NCBI RefSeq assembly: GCF_001577755.1
Contig: NZ_CP010776.1
Coordinates: 1,860,001 to 1,924,000 of the forward strand
Direction of reading: 5' to 3'
DNA length: 64,000 nt
DNA from: Rufibacter sp. DG15C
Lineage (GTDB): Bacteria > Bacteroidota > Bacteroidia > Cytophagales > Hymenobacteraceae
Below the pieces are notes generated by a model. That model did not search any database. It saw nothing but the letters and a program-made list of their open reading frames with translations, and was not told where the DNA came from. The first letter of the stretch is position 1. The number at the start of each line of letters is the position of its first letter. Both the position numbers and the translations under genes were made by a program. Below, piece by piece: positions 34,384 through 43,786 of the stretch.

Positions 34384-35700
34384 TTAGGCTATTTTGTTGC
34401 TGGAAGAGGTGGTTCTTTTCTTCAAGAGCTCAATCAACTCGTTTTTAGTGCGCAGTTTTCTATTGAAGTTCTTGATCTTTCCTTCCAGCATAGTCCTGAA
34501 CGTTTCATTGCTCTGGTTAGGGTGCAGGCGGTCCAGGTTGGTTTGCAATACCTCTAGTTCTGCCTTGTCAGACTTGATGAACTCACGCAGGGCGTTGATG
34601 CGGGCATGGATCTGGTCATTCTCAGAGTTCTTGCCCTCTGGCAACGGACGCTTGCGCATGTAATGCTCCAGGCTGCTCAGCTCAAATATCTTGTCACAGG
34701 CTACTAAGAATCCTTCCCAGACAATGTCAGACTCGTCTTGCTTGACAGGGCCAACTTTCTTCCAGGCGGCTTGGAGTTCTTTGGCGCGGGCCACAGCTTC
34801 TGAGGTAGGCCTCTCCAGGAGTTCCTCGGCCTCGGCTACAAGGGCTTTTTTCTTGGCTAGGTTGTCTTCTAAGTACTTGTCTTTAGACTCGGTCTTCTGG
34901 CTGTTGATGTGCTTTTTAAGGCGCTCAAAGAAATGGTTGTTGGCCGCCCTAAAACTGTTCCAGAGGTCATTAGACATCTTGCGGGGCAGGTTGCCGCCTA
35001 TCTCTTTCCACTGGTTTTGCAGGTCTTTGAGCTTCTTGCTGGTCTCTTCCCACTCCTCAGAGTTCTTGACCGCCTCTGACTGGGCAATAAGCGCCTTGTA
35101 TTTGTCAATAGTGCGGGAAAGCATGTCCTTCTTGTCCTGGAAAAACTCTTTCTTACGGGTAAAGAAGGCCTCTACGGCGGTTCTAAAACGCTCTTCCAGT
35201 TCGTCGGTCAGGCTCTTGTCAACGGGGCCGGTCTTGATCCAGGTCTGGCGCATCTCTTTGAGCTTGTCAGAGGTCTCCTGCCAGTCAATGCTGTCAATGA
35301 GTTCTTCGGCCTGCTGGATGAGCGTTACCTTGGTAGACAGGTTTTTGTCACGGTTCTTGGCAATGGCGTCTTTTATCTCGTCCTCGGCCGCGGTGAGGCG
35401 GTGGTGCAAGGCCTCAAAGTCACCAATGGCGTCATATTTCTCCACCTGTTCTTTCAGGTGCAGGACTTTCATCAAGAAAGAACCTTTGTTCTCAGAGGTC
35501 TCTATCTTCTCCAGCAGGCTGTCTACCTTCTGTCTAAAGTTCTCAAAACGGTTCGCGAAGTAGAGCAGGGAATCTTCGGGCACCTCTTTAACTTCGCCTA
35601 CCTGGCGCGCCGGGAAATTCATGAATGGCTTAAGCCACACCTGGGTTCCCTCCACGTAGCCGAACTTATGGGCTTCCTCAGACAAATCTTTGGTTTCCAT
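34384..35700 (-). CDS. DUF349 repeat protein
   Basis: 438 residues from the ATG at 35700. At least three DUF349 units of about 70 residues, each a charged helical pair centred on a W motif: KEMRQTWIKTGPV, KDLQNQWKEIGG and KELQAAWKKVGPV, each followed by LxxxFxxxxxxFFxR/K. It is soluble and almost entirely helical, probably a coiled coil. DUF349 proteins are widespread in Bacteroidota; the function is not established. The gene is divergent from ettA. Confidence 0.9.
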   Translation of the reverse strand: METKDLSEEAHKFGYVEGTQVWLKPFMNFPARQVGEVKEVPEDSLLYFANRFENFRQKVDSLLEKIETSENKGSFLMKVLHLKEQVEKYDAIGDFEALHHRLTAAEDEIKDAIAKNRDKNLSTKVTLIQQAEELIDSIDWQETSDKLKEMRQTWIKTGPVDKSLTDELEERFRTAVEAFFTRKKEFFQDKKDMLSRTIDKYKALIAQSEAVKNSEEWEETSKKLKDLQNQWKEIGGNLPRKMSNDLWNSFRAANNHFFERLKKHINSQKTESKDKYLEDNLAKKKALVAEAEELLERPTSEAVARAKELQAAWKKVGPVKQDESDIVWEGFLVACDKIFELSSLEHYMRKRPLPEGKNSENDQIHARINALREFIKSDKAELEVLQTNLDRLHPNQSNETFRTMLEGKIKNFNRKLRTKNELIELLKKRTTSSSNKIA

Positions 35701-35875
35701 CAACTGGATTATTTTCTAAAAAATGAATAGTCTATATTTTCTACAAGTTTATGAATTGCCGTCAATTTTCATAACCCCGCACCGCCAAATTTGCGATATT
35801 TGCGAGCCTTGGCCAGAACAAACCATTGCCGGACGTCTGCATACATACTGATTTCATGGTGGGAATGTTCTTGTA

Positions 35876-35913
35876 CGTTTTTGGGCTGTTTTTGTGAAAC
35901 TAAGCCAAAAACG
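35876..35913. repeat. P38 palindrome, copy 15
   Basis: 38 bp, CGTTTTTGGGCTG to AAGCCAAAAACG, 46 bases upstream of the ettA ATG, between divergent genes. Confidence 0.85.
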
Positions 35914-35959
35914 ATTTCTTAGAGGCTAAGCACCAGTATCTAACCAACCCAACAGGTCT

Positions 35960-37627
35960 ATGAGCAGCGAAACCATCATCTTTTCCATGGCGGGGGTAAG
36001 CAAGATTTACCCTCCCCAGAAACAGGTTCTTAAAAACATTTACCTTTCTTTCTTTTACGGCGCCAAGATTGGCGTGCTGGGTCTAAACGGCTCTGGTAAG
36101 TCTTCATTGCTGAAGGTGATTGCCGGCGTGGACAAGGCCTACCAAGGCGAAGTGGCGTTCTCGCCGGGCTATTCTGTGGGCTACCTGGAGCAGGAACCAC
36201 AGTTGGACCCTACCAAAACCGTGATGGAGATTGTGCAGGAAGGCGTAGCCGAAACGGTGGCCCTCTTAAAGGAGTTTGACGAAATCAACGAGGCCTTCGC
36301 CCAGGAAGACGCCGACTTTGACAAGCTCATTGCCCGCCAGGGCGAAGTGCAGGAACGCCTGGACCACCTGGGTGCCTGGGACCTGGACAGCAAACTGGAG
36401 CGCGCCATGGACGCCCTGCGCACGCCGCCAAGCGAAGCCGTGATTGGTAACCTATCCGGGGGTGAGAAACGCCGCGTAGCCCTCTGCCGCCTGTTGTTAC
36501 AAGAGCCAGACGTGTTATTGTTAGATGAACCTACCAACCACTTAGACGCCGAGTCTGTGCTTTGGTTAGAGCAACATTTACAACACTACAAAGGCACCGT
36601 CATAGCCGTCACCCACGATAGGTACTTCCTGGACAAAGTAGCCGGCTGGATTCTGGAACTGGACCGCGGCGAGGGTATTCCCTGGAAAGGAAACTACACC
36701 AGCTGGCTAGAGCAGAAATCTGAGCGTCTGGCCAAAGAAGAAAAAACCGAAAGCAAGCGTCAGAAAACCTTGCAACGCGAATTGGAGTGGGCCCGCATGA
36801 GTCCGAAGGCACGTCAGGCCAAGTCTAAAGCGCGTTTAGGCAACTATGAGAAAATGGCCTCTGAGGAAGCCAAAGAAAAAGAACAGAGACTGGAGCTCTT
36901 CATCCCAGACGGTCCGCGTTTGGGGAACGTGGTCATTGAGGCCGAGCACCTGAAGAAAGCCTACGGCGACAAGCTTCTCTTTGAAGACCTATCCTTCAAC
37001 CTGCCACCGGCGGGTATCGTGGGCATCATCGGGCCGAACGGTGCGGGTAAGTCTACCTTGTTTAGATTAATTACGGGCCGCGAGACGCCAGACGCCGGCA
37101 CCATCAACGTGGGCCCAACCGTGGAGTTCGCCTACGTAGACCAACAGCATGAAAGCCTGGACCCCAACAAGTCTGTCTTTGAAACCATCTCGGGCGGTAC
37201 CGAGACCATGCTCCTGGCAGGACGTCAAGTGAACGCCCGCGCTTACGTGAGCAAGTTCAACTTTAGCGGCGGCGATCAGGAGAAGAAAGTGGGCGTGCTG
37301 TCGGGCGGTGAGCGCAACCGCGTGCACCTGGCCATGACCCTAAAGCAAGGCGCCAACTTATTACTACTGGATGAGCCTACCAACGACCTGGACGTGAATG
37401 CTATCCGGGCCCTGGAAGACGCGCTGGAGAACTTTGCCGGTTGCGCTGTAGTCATCAGCCACGACCGCTGGTTCCTGGACAGAATTGCCACTCACATCCT
37501 GGCCTTCGAGGGCGACTCACAGGTAGTTTGGTTTGAAGGAAACTTCTCTGACTACGAGGAAGCCAAGAAGAAACGTCTGGGTGACGTTGAGCCTAAGCGC
37601 ATCCGCTACAAGAAGCTAATGGACTAA
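35960..37627 (+). CDS. ettA: Energy-dependent translational throttle protein
   Basis: 555 residues, the EttA length. ABC-F protein with two ATPase modules and no membrane domain: Walker A GLNGSGKSS and GPNGAGKST, signatures LSGGEKRRVAL and LSGGERNRVHL, Walker B VLLLDEPTNHLD and LLLLDEPTNDLD. The linker between the modules (ERLAKEEKTESKRQKTLQRE) is the tRNA-interaction motif, and EWARMSPKARQAKSKARL is EttA-specific. It binds the ribosomal E site and couples translation to the ATP/ADP ratio. Confidence 0.96.
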   Translation: MSSETIIFSMAGVSKIYPPQKQVLKNIYLSFFYGAKIGVLGLNGSGKSSLLKVIAGVDKAYQGEVAFSPGYSVGYLEQEPQLDPTKTVMEIVQEGVAETVALLKEFDEINEAFAQEDADFDKLIARQGEVQERLDHLGAWDLDSKLERAMDALRTPPSEAVIGNLSGGEKRRVALCRLLLQEPDVLLLDEPTNHLDAESVLWLEQHLQHYKGTVIAVTHDRYFLDKVAGWILELDRGEGIPWKGNYTSWLEQKSERLAKEEKTESKRQKTLQRELEWARMSPKARQAKSKARLGNYEKMASEEAKEKEQRLELFIPDGPRLGNVVIEAEHLKKAYGDKLLFEDLSFNLPPAGIVGIIGPNGAGKSTLFRLITGRETPDAGTINVGPTVEFAYVDQQHESLDPNKSVFETISGGTETMLLAGRQVNARAYVSKFNFSGGDQEKKVGVLSGGERNRVHLAMTLKQGANLLLLDEPTNDLDVNAIRALEDALENFAGCAVVISHDRWFLDRIATHILAFEGDSQVVWFEGNFSDYEEAKKKRLGDVEPKRIRYKKLMD

Positions 37628-37630
37628 GTC

Positions 37631-37668
37631 CGTTTTTCATCTATTTCCCAGAAAAGAGCCCGAAAACG
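37631..37668. repeat. P38 palindrome, copy 16
   Basis: 38 bp, CGTTTTTCATCTA to AGAGCCCGAAAACG, directly after ettA. Its right arm is the left arm of the next hairpin. Confidence 0.85.
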
Positions 37669-37687
37669 AAAGTCTTCGGGCTCTTTT
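37652..37687. terminator. Terminator of ettA, overlapping P38 copy 16
   Basis: AAAAGAGCCCGAA pairs with TTCGGGCTCTTTT; the first arm is the right half of the palindrome. Confidence 0.85.
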
Positions 37688-37732
37688 GGTTTTTGTGTAT
37701 GATGATTTTTTTGGAGTTACTCTAACTTTACC

Positions 37733-38314
37733 CTAAATGATTTTTTGCTCCTTCTTCATAAAGGGTAGTAAGATTAGAATTTGCAAAACTGGCATTAATG
37801 CAAAGTTTACCCAAGAGCTATAAATTGTAGGAATAAAAATCGAAGTAACTCCAAAGAAAACAATAAAAATAAATGCACCTGTTATTTTACTAGTCGAATC
37901 AATATCGTTCCAACTAGCTATAATAACACCTAAAGGAATAATGACAGCACCTAGAATCTTTAAAAAAATATCCAAAGCTTGCTCACTCAATATTGAGGAA
38001 AAGAATATTGAATGAGGTTGAGAAACAGGACTATGATTAACCTCGGCGAGAATTAAAAGTAATTCATCATCTGCCTTTTGCTTAATCGATGTATTATCTA
38101 TGCTGACTTTTCTAATTTTATCAACAAGTGATATTTTCTTTTCTAATTTTTCATAGTAAAAATGCGAGCTATATAATTCATAAATGGTTATTCCAGATAA
38201 AAGAATGATGATTAGAGGCGAAATTCCCTTTAGAAATCTTAAAATTGAATAGTTAGAGAATAGCTCTTTCAAGCTTAAAGAAAATGCAGAAGCGCTGTCT
38301 AAAAAATCTTTCAT
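37733..38314 (-). CDS. AT-rich orphan membrane protein
   Basis: 193 residues, about 30 percent GC against about 50 for neighbours. Membrane helices near residues 31-47 (SPLIIILLSGITIYEL), 117-135 (FLKILGAVIIPLGVIIASW), 144-162 and 168-183, with a charged loop of about 65 residues after the first. No family recognised. Composition, isolation between terminators and lack of relatives suggest acquisition by transfer. Confidence 0.7.
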   Translation of the reverse strand: MKDFLDSASAFSLSLKELFSNYSILRFLKGISPLIIILLSGITIYELYSSHFYYEKLEKKISLVDKIRKVSIDNTSIKQKADDELLLILAEVNHSPVSQPHSIFFSSILSEQALDIFLKILGAVIIPLGVIIASWNDIDSTSKITGAFIFIVFFGVTSIFIPTIYSSWVNFALMPVLQILILLPFMKKEQKII

Positions 38315-38449
38315 TGTTTCATTATAAGTATTTATAAAATCTTATTTACTGTTCTTCAATATAATGAATCTAAACCAAGGTTGTATGAGCTCGAAACTTT
38401 CTCCTCCTCCCCACAGTAAAAATGCACCTAACCAAACGTGCAGAAAGCT

Positions 38450-38686
38450 ATGGCAGACAGAAAGATATATCACGTGAATAAAACCGAAGAAGGTTGGGAA
38501 GGCAAGTTGGAGGACGGACAGCGTGCCTCGGTGACAGGTACCAACAAGCAGGAAGTGGTGAAGAAAACCATTGAGATAGCCAAGAACCATAACACTAGTT
38601 CCGTCATCATCCATAAACAAGATGGTAAGATAGAAGAGGAGCGTACCTTCCCTAGAGGCAGCGACCCGAAATCCAGCAAAGGATAA
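38450..38686 (+). CDS. DUF2188 domain protein
   Basis: 78 residues from the ATG at 38450. The pattern KIYHVNKTEEGWEGKLEDGQ, ASVTGTNKQEVVKKTIEIAK and SSVIIHKQDGKIEEERTF is DUF2188: a short two-stranded, one-helix unit found singly in many bacteria. The function is unknown. A terminator follows at 38746-38781. Confidence 0.85.
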   Translation: MADRKIYHVNKTEEGWEGKLEDGQRASVTGTNKQEVVKKTIEIAKNHNTSSVIIHKQDGKIEEERTFPRGSDPKSSKG

Positions 38687-38724
38687 TTCAACCTCTCTAA
38701 CATAACTTGTAAACCGGGCAGACT

Positions 38725-38762
38725 CGTTTTTGCCCTGTTTTCATCAAAAGAGCCCGAAAACG
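38725..38762. repeat. P38 palindrome, copy 17
   Basis: 38 bp, CGTTTTTGCCCTG to AGAGCCCGAAAACG; the right half is reused in the terminator. Confidence 0.85.
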
Positions 38763-38781
38763 AAAGTGGTCGGGCTCTTTT
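38746..38781 (+). terminator. Terminator of the DUF2188 gene, overlapping P38 copy 17
   Basis: AAAAGAGCCCGA pairs with TCGGGCTCTTTT. Confidence 0.85.
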
Positions 38782-38866
38782 GATTTATAGCCTGCAGCTC
38801 AAGGGGTATGGTTCAAAACAAAATGAGTAGCTTTCGCTTCTAACCCAGAACCTATTTTGCCCCACC

Positions 38867-39769
38867 ATGAAGGACCTTGCCGCTTGTCTGTTTTTCCTGT
38901 TTCTGTGTGTTGCCTGCCCGTTCGCGCACGCCCAAACCGCCGCGCCTAAACTAGTCACTTGGCAGGACTTGATGCAGCTGCCCATGCCGGCGCCGGGCCA
39001 GAAGATAGCCTATGGAAAAGACTCCCTGCAGTTCGGGGAGTTGCGCCTGCCGCAAGGCAAAGGACCGTTCCCAGTGGTGGTGGTCATTCATGGGGGCTGT
39101 TGGCTGGCCCAGTACAATTACCAGTACATGAACCACCTCAGCGCCGCCTTGACCAAAGCCGGATATGCCACCTGGAACCTGGAGTTCAGGCGCGTGGGCA
39201 ACCCGGGTGGCGGCTGGCCGGGCACGTTTCTGGATGTAGGACAGGGCGTGGATTTTGTGAAGCAGCTAGCCAGGCAACACCCGCTGAACGTGAAAGAGGT
39301 GGTGGTGATGGGTCACTCGGCGGGCGGGCACCTGGCGCTCTGGACAGCTACCCGCCAGAAGCTGCCCAAGGAAAGCCCGCTCTACCTCAAAAAGCCGCTG
39401 AAGGTCAAAGGCGTGGTGGCCTTGGCCGGCATCGCAGATTTAAATGCCTATGCCACCGCGCCCGGGAGCTGCAATGCCGCCGTGCCGCAGCTGATGGGCG
39501 GCCTGCCAGACCAGTTCCCCGACCGCTACGCCCTAGGCTCGCCGCTGGGAAACCTACCCCTGAAAGTGCCGGTGCGTCTGGTGCAGGGAGACAAAGACCC
39601 CATTGTGCCGGTCAGTCAAGCCCAGGGGATAGCCAGGTTCTCCTCCCACAAACAATACCTGGTCCAGGAAGTGATTGTGCCCAACGCCGGCCATTTTGAC
39701 TTGGTGGCGCCCACCTCACCGGTTTGGTCTACTGTGGAGCAAGCCGTGAAGGACGTCCTTAGAAAATAG
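38867..39769 (+). CDS. Secreted alpha/beta hydrolase
   Basis: 300 residues with a signal peptide ending HAQ. Alpha/beta-hydrolase fold of the HSL/BD-FAE-like type: oxyanion hole VVVIHGGCW, nucleophile elbow GHSAGGHLA, acid in VQGDKDPIVP and catalytic His in NAGHFD. It probably hydrolyses an ester or peptide in the periplasm. It stands alone between two terminators. A TATTTTGC sequence close to the ATG resembles a -7 element. Confidence 0.9.
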   Translation: MKDLAACLFFLFLCVACPFAHAQTAAPKLVTWQDLMQLPMPAPGQKIAYGKDSLQFGELRLPQGKGPFPVVVVIHGGCWLAQYNYQYMNHLSAALTKAGYATWNLEFRRVGNPGGGWPGTFLDVGQGVDFVKQLARQHPLNVKEVVVMGHSAGGHLALWTATRQKLPKESPLYLKKPLKVKGVVALAGIADLNAYATAPGSCNAAVPQLMGGLPDQFPDRYALGSPLGNLPLKVPVRLVQGDKDPIVPVSQAQGIARFSSHKQYLVQEVIVPNAGHFDLVAPTSPVWSTVEQAVKDVLRK

Positions 39770-39821
39770 TTGTCAGCTTAGGACAGTAGCTAGATGTTCT
39801 GATCGTCCAGGGCGGAACTTT

Positions 39822-39859
39822 CGGTTTTGGCCTGTTTTCATGAAAAGAGCCCGAAAACG
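39822..39859. repeat. P38 palindrome, copy 18
   Basis: 38 bp, CGGTTTTGGCCTG to AGAGCCCGAAAACG, CATG centre; its right half is shared with the terminator. Confidence 0.85.
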
Positions 39860-39879
39860 CTTGGTCTTCGGGCTCTTTT
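39843..39879. terminator. Terminator between hydrolase and YceI genes, overlapping P38 copy 18
   Basis: AAAAGAGCCCGAA pairs with TTCGGGCTCTTTT between convergent genes. Confidence 0.85.
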
Positions 39880-39898
39880 GTTTTAAAGGCAAAGGTGA

Positions 39899-40597
39899 TT
39901 ACCGGCCGGCGGTCACGTCGTTGGGTTTCTTGGCTTTGAGGTCCAACTCAATGTTGACGGTCTCTGAGATGAACTTGTCGCCTAGGGTTTTGTCATTGCC
40001 GTAGTTCATCTGCCACTGACGGCGGTCAATCTCAAAGTCTGCTTTGGCTTTGAGGCCGTTGTCATCCAGGTCAATGCGCGCCGGGAACGAGATGTTCTTG
40101 GTCACGCCTTTCAGGGTAAAGTTGCCGCTCACGGTAAAATTGGCGCCCTCTACCAGAGAGGTGTCCTTGCTGCTGGCCTCATACGGAGCCACTTTGGTGA
40201 TCTCAAAGGTGGCGGTGCCAAACTTGGCCGCGTCAAAGAAGTCGCCGCTCAAGAGGTGGGGCTTGAGCTTGGTTTGGAACATTTCCTCTTTCTGCTCCAC
40301 GTCCAGGGAGTTGATGTTGATGAGGAAGGTGCCGCCCGTGATCTGGTTGTTGGCCACGGCTACCTCGCCGGAGGCCAAATGGAAGGTGCCCGGGTGGTTC
40401 TTGCCCACGCCGTGCCCAATAAAGCGCACGCGGGAGTCCGCGGTGTCTACCAGAAAGGTCTGGCCGGTGGCCTCGGCGGCTTGCTGCTCATCGGTGATTT
40501 TGGCTTTATCCCCTTTGGGGGCCTTGTCGCAGGAGGCAAATCCCAGGCTAGCAGCCAGGAGCAGGCAAGAAGTGTAAAGAGTGAAGGAACGTTTCAT
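39899..40597 (-). CDS. YceI family lipoprotein
   Basis: 232 residues; lipobox FASC after a 22-residue signal. YceI lipocalin-like barrel: FLVDTADSRVRFIGHGVGKNHPG opens the domain (typical start of YceI), then GTFLININSLDV, HLLSGDFFDAAKFGTATFE, GNFTLKGVTKNISFPA and DFEIDRRQWQMNYG. YceI proteins bind polyisoprenoid or other amphiphiles in the periplasm. The gene is divergent from the next. Confidence 0.94.
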   Translation of the reverse strand: MKRSFTLYTSCLLLAASLGFASCDKAPKGDKAKITDEQQAAEATGQTFLVDTADSRVRFIGHGVGKNHPGTFHLASGEVAVANNQITGGTFLININSLDVEQKEEMFQTKLKPHLLSGDFFDAAKFGTATFEITKVAPYEASSKDTSLVEGANFTVSGNFTLKGVTKNISFPARIDLDDNGLKAKADFEIDRRQWQMNYGNDKTLGDKFISETVNIELDLKAKKPNDVTAGR

Positions 40598-40954
40598 AGT
40601 GGTAGGAAAATAGTGACGAGAAAAGGAAATACCCCATAGGGTTGAATTGCTTTCAACGAAGTTTCACCAGCTTAGTTTTCAAAGCGTTATACAGGTCCGT
40701 CTCCTGAAAGAAGGCATTTCTGAGAAAGGCCAATCTTCGTTTTTGGCCTGTTTTCCAGAATTCAGCCCAAAAACGAAGTTCCAGAATCCATGCTTCTCAT
40801 TGCACGGTAACCCCTCTGCTTAAAGGATGACCGCTGCGCTAGTTAAAGTTTTGTTAAACACGGCGCTAGACGCTAAGGATGCCTGGGCTTTTTGCTAAAA
40901 TTAACTCTCCATTAAGAAAAGCACCTTTACTTGGTCATCGTCAAATCCATTTTT
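40598..40954. other. Divergent intergenic region upstream of the TonB-receptor-like gene
   Basis: It holds P38 copy 19 and a small GTTGAA-TTGC-TTTCAAC hairpin near 40640-40660; no gene is seen. Confidence 0.6.
40738..40775. repeat. P38 palindrome, copy 19
   Basis: 38 bp, intact left half (CGTTTTTGGCCTGTTTTCC) and right end CAGCCCAAAAACG; it lies between divergent genes. Confidence 0.88.
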
Positions 40955-43744
40955 ATGAAATCATGTTTACTCCTGGTCTTTATGGCGGCGCTTACGTTCT
41001 TGCCCGGCCACGCTTTCTCGCAGAAAGGCGAGGTGAAGGGCAAGCTGCTGGACGTGCAGCACAAGGAGCCGCTGGGCTACGCCACCATTGCCGTCTACAC
41101 CGCCCAAGACACTGCGTTAGTCACCTTTAGAGTAAGTGATGAGAAGGGCGCGTTCAAGGTGCCTGGGCTGGCGCTCAACCAGCCCCTGCGCATTGTCATT
41201 TCCATGACCGGCTTCAAGACTTACCGCAAAGAGTTCAGGCTCACGCCCGAGCAACCGAATCTGGACCTGGGCGAGATTGGCATGACCATGGCCGATAACG
41301 TGCTGGGCGAGGTGCTCATCACCGCAGAGACGCCGCCCATCATTGTGCGCAAGGACACGCTGGAGTTCAACGCCAACTCGTTTAAAACTCTGCCCACCGC
41401 CTTGCTGGAAGACTTGTTGAAGAAGCTGCCCGGCGTGACCGTGGACCAGGCCGGCGACATCTCTGTGAATGGCAAGCGCGTGAACAAGATTTTGGTGGAC
41501 GGCAAGGAGTTCTTCGGGAATGACCCTAAGGTGGCCTCGCGTAATCTGCCGGCCGACATGATTGAGAAAGTGCAGGTGGTCAATGACCCAGACGCCGTGC
41601 GCCGCGACCCAGACCTGCCCGTGAATGAGATTCCGCAGGTGATTAACCTAAAGCTCAAAAAAGGCATCAAGCAGGGCGCGTTTGGCAAAGCCTACGCCGG
41701 CAAAGGCACCAAGAACCTGTATGAGGCGGGTGGCATCTTGAACGTGTTCAGGGACACCACTCAGATTAGCTTGCTGGGTTACTCTAACAACTTGAATAGA
41801 CCGGCCTTCGGGTTTGAGGACATCTCCAGGATTGGCGGCTTTAGCAGAAGCGGCATGAACACCATCATGGTGCGCAGCGACGGCGGCTTTGCCGTGAACG
41901 GCATCTCTTTTGGCGGCACCGAGGACGGCATTCAGCAGTCCAGCGGCGCAGGCGGTAACTTCAACACCATCTTAAAGAAGGATTTGAAGCTGAACCTGCA
42001 GTACTTCTTCGGTGGCATTGACGCAGATTTAGGCCAGCTGATCAACTCTCTGCAAACCCTGGAGCGCGACACCACCAACAGCCGCCGCGACAGAAACCAG
42101 TTCTCTGAGAGCCGCAACCACCGCCTGGGCGGCCGTCTGGACTGGAAGATAGACTCCCTCACCACCTTCAGCCTCACGCCGGGCTTAACGCTGGCCAAAA
42201 CCAGGTCCAATCAGCAAATCTACACGCTCACCAGCGGCAATTACGGTGAGCTGGTAAATGAAAGCGACAACCACCAGTTGCTGGAAAGCGACAATGTCAC
42301 CTTGACCGGTGAGGTGGCCTTTGACCGACTGTCAGCAAAAAAGAAGGGGCGTCAGTTCAACTTCTTCGGGAACTACAACTTCAACCTGGGGGACCAGCAG
42401 CAGTACTACACCGCCGCAGACCGCTTCTTCAAGCCCAGCCAGCGCTTTGAGTATATTGACCAACTGCGCGACAATGAGGTGAACAACACGGCGGTCAATA
42501 CGTCCTTCTCGTTTACAGAACCCATCAGCAAAACCTTGAGCGGCGTGGCCAGGATCAACACCGAGTATTTTGAGAACCAGAACCTGGTCAACACCTTTGA
42601 CGGCAACAGAGACACCGGCGAGTACCCAGACCAGATATTTGCCCTCTCAGATGAAGTAGAGCGCAGCGGCTGGCGCAATTACCTTACCACCAGCTTAAAG
42701 TGGAAGTACAAAGACTTTACCCTACAGCCGGGCGTGCGCTTTACCTTGCTCAACATTGAGAATACGTTCTTAAAAGCCGCAGACATTCCGCAGGAGTATT
42801 TCTACGTGTTCCCGTCCTTGACGGCGGCGTACAAGGGCTTTAACCTGAGCTACAACGTGAACGTGCGCGAACCCTCTGCCGCCGACCTGCAACCCGTTAC
42901 GGACTACTCTAACACGCTTTTCATTCAAGAAGGGAATCCGGGCCTCAAGCCTACCATTTCCAACTCCGTGAACCTGAACTACCGTAAGTTTGACGCCAAG
43001 CACTCCATCAATTACTGGGCGTACCTGTCTGGGAGCATGAGCAAAGACGCCGTGACCCGTTCCAGAACCATTGACCAGGTAACCAAGGTGCAGACGTACA
43101 GACCAGTCAACACAGACGGCAACTGGCAGGTGAACGCCAACGCAGACGTGAACAAGGACTTTAAGTTTGACGGCAAGCGCCAGTTCTCTGTGGGCGCCTC
43201 GGTTTGGTTCAACTATGCCAAGTCCTTGATTATTGTCAATGACGTGCGCAGCTACGGTCAGAACGTCTCCTGGAACCCCAGCGTCAAGGCCAGCATGAAC
43301 CTCAATGACAAAGTAGAATTCAACGAGACCCTTACCCTGGGCTTGCGCAACAGTTCCTACACCTCCAATGCCATTCCAGACATCAGCTTTAACACCAAGA
43401 CCTCCAGAACCGGCGTGGTGGTGCGCCTGCCCAAGCGCCTGGTCTGGGAGGCCACCTTTGACTATTCCTACAACTCCAACGTAGCCCCGAGCCTGCGCAA
43501 GGACAATGGCCGCTTGAACGCGGGCGTCACGTTCCTGTTCATGAAGAATGACCGCGCCCAGCTCAAGTTTTCTGTCTATGACCTGCTAAACCAGAACATT
43601 GGTGCGTACCGGGCCATCAGGGAGAATTTTGTGGAAGACTTTCAGACGGTGGTCTTGCGCCGATACGGTCTGGTCACATTTACTTACAACATTAGAAACT
43701 TCGGCGGAAAAGTGGGCGGCACCAACACCTTCTTTCGGTTCTAA
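40955..43744 (+). CDS. TonB-receptor-like outer-membrane protein (OMP_b-brl_3 type)
   Basis: 929 residues from the ATG at 40955; an in-frame start 24 bases earlier is less likely. Signal peptide ending AFSQ, a carboxypeptidase-like regulatory domain (GKLLDVQHKEPLGYATIAVY), a plug domain (LEDLLKKLPGVTVDQAGDIS, VNKILVDGKEFFGNDPKVA) and a long beta-barrel to the C-terminal Phe (TNTFFRF). The plug is of the subgroup with KDTLEFNAN before it, often named outer membrane beta-barrel family. The ligand is unknown, and there is no SusD partner. Confidence 0.92.
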   Translation: MKSCLLLVFMAALTFLPGHAFSQKGEVKGKLLDVQHKEPLGYATIAVYTAQDTALVTFRVSDEKGAFKVPGLALNQPLRIVISMTGFKTYRKEFRLTPEQPNLDLGEIGMTMADNVLGEVLITAETPPIIVRKDTLEFNANSFKTLPTALLEDLLKKLPGVTVDQAGDISVNGKRVNKILVDGKEFFGNDPKVASRNLPADMIEKVQVVNDPDAVRRDPDLPVNEIPQVINLKLKKGIKQGAFGKAYAGKGTKNLYEAGGILNVFRDTTQISLLGYSNNLNRPAFGFEDISRIGGFSRSGMNTIMVRSDGGFAVNGISFGGTEDGIQQSSGAGGNFNTILKKDLKLNLQYFFGGIDADLGQLINSLQTLERDTTNSRRDRNQFSESRNHRLGGRLDWKIDSLTTFSLTPGLTLAKTRSNQQIYTLTSGNYGELVNESDNHQLLESDNVTLTGEVAFDRLSAKKKGRQFNFFGNYNFNLGDQQQYYTAADRFFKPSQRFEYIDQLRDNEVNNTAVNTSFSFTEPISKTLSGVARINTEYFENQNLVNTFDGNRDTGEYPDQIFALSDEVERSGWRNYLTTSLKWKYKDFTLQPGVRFTLLNIENTFLKAADIPQEYFYVFPSLTAAYKGFNLSYNVNVREPSAADLQPVTDYSNTLFIQEGNPGLKPTISNSVNLNYRKFDAKHSINYWAYLSGSMSKDAVTRSRTIDQVTKVQTYRPVNTDGNWQVNANADVNKDFKFDGKRQFSVGASVWFNYAKSLIIVNDVRSYGQNVSWNPSVKASMNLNDKVEFNETLTLGLRNSSYTSNAIPDISFNTKTSRTGVVVRLPKRLVWEATFDYSYNSNVAPSLRKDNGRLNAGVTFLFMKNDRAQLKFSVYDLLNQNIGAYRAIRENFVEDFQTVVLRRYGLVTFTYNIRNFGGKVGGTNTFFRF

Positions 43745-43748
43745 GCTT

Positions 43749-43786
43749 CGTTTTTAGCCTGTTTTCTACAAAAGAGCCCCAAAACG
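43749..43786. repeat. P38 palindrome, copy 20
   Basis: 38 bp, CGTTTTTAGCCTG to AGAGCCCCAAAACG, four bases after the stop codon of the receptor-like gene. Confidence 0.85.

Noticed and set aside
34691-35563. 290-codon plus-strand frame
   Set aside because: Antisense of the DUF349 gene; Ser/Leu/Arg-rich translation typical of a shadow frame.
38959-39699. 246-codon frame on the plus strand inside the hydrolase gene
   Set aside because: Out of frame with a gene that has a complete catalytic triad; no domain in the alternative.
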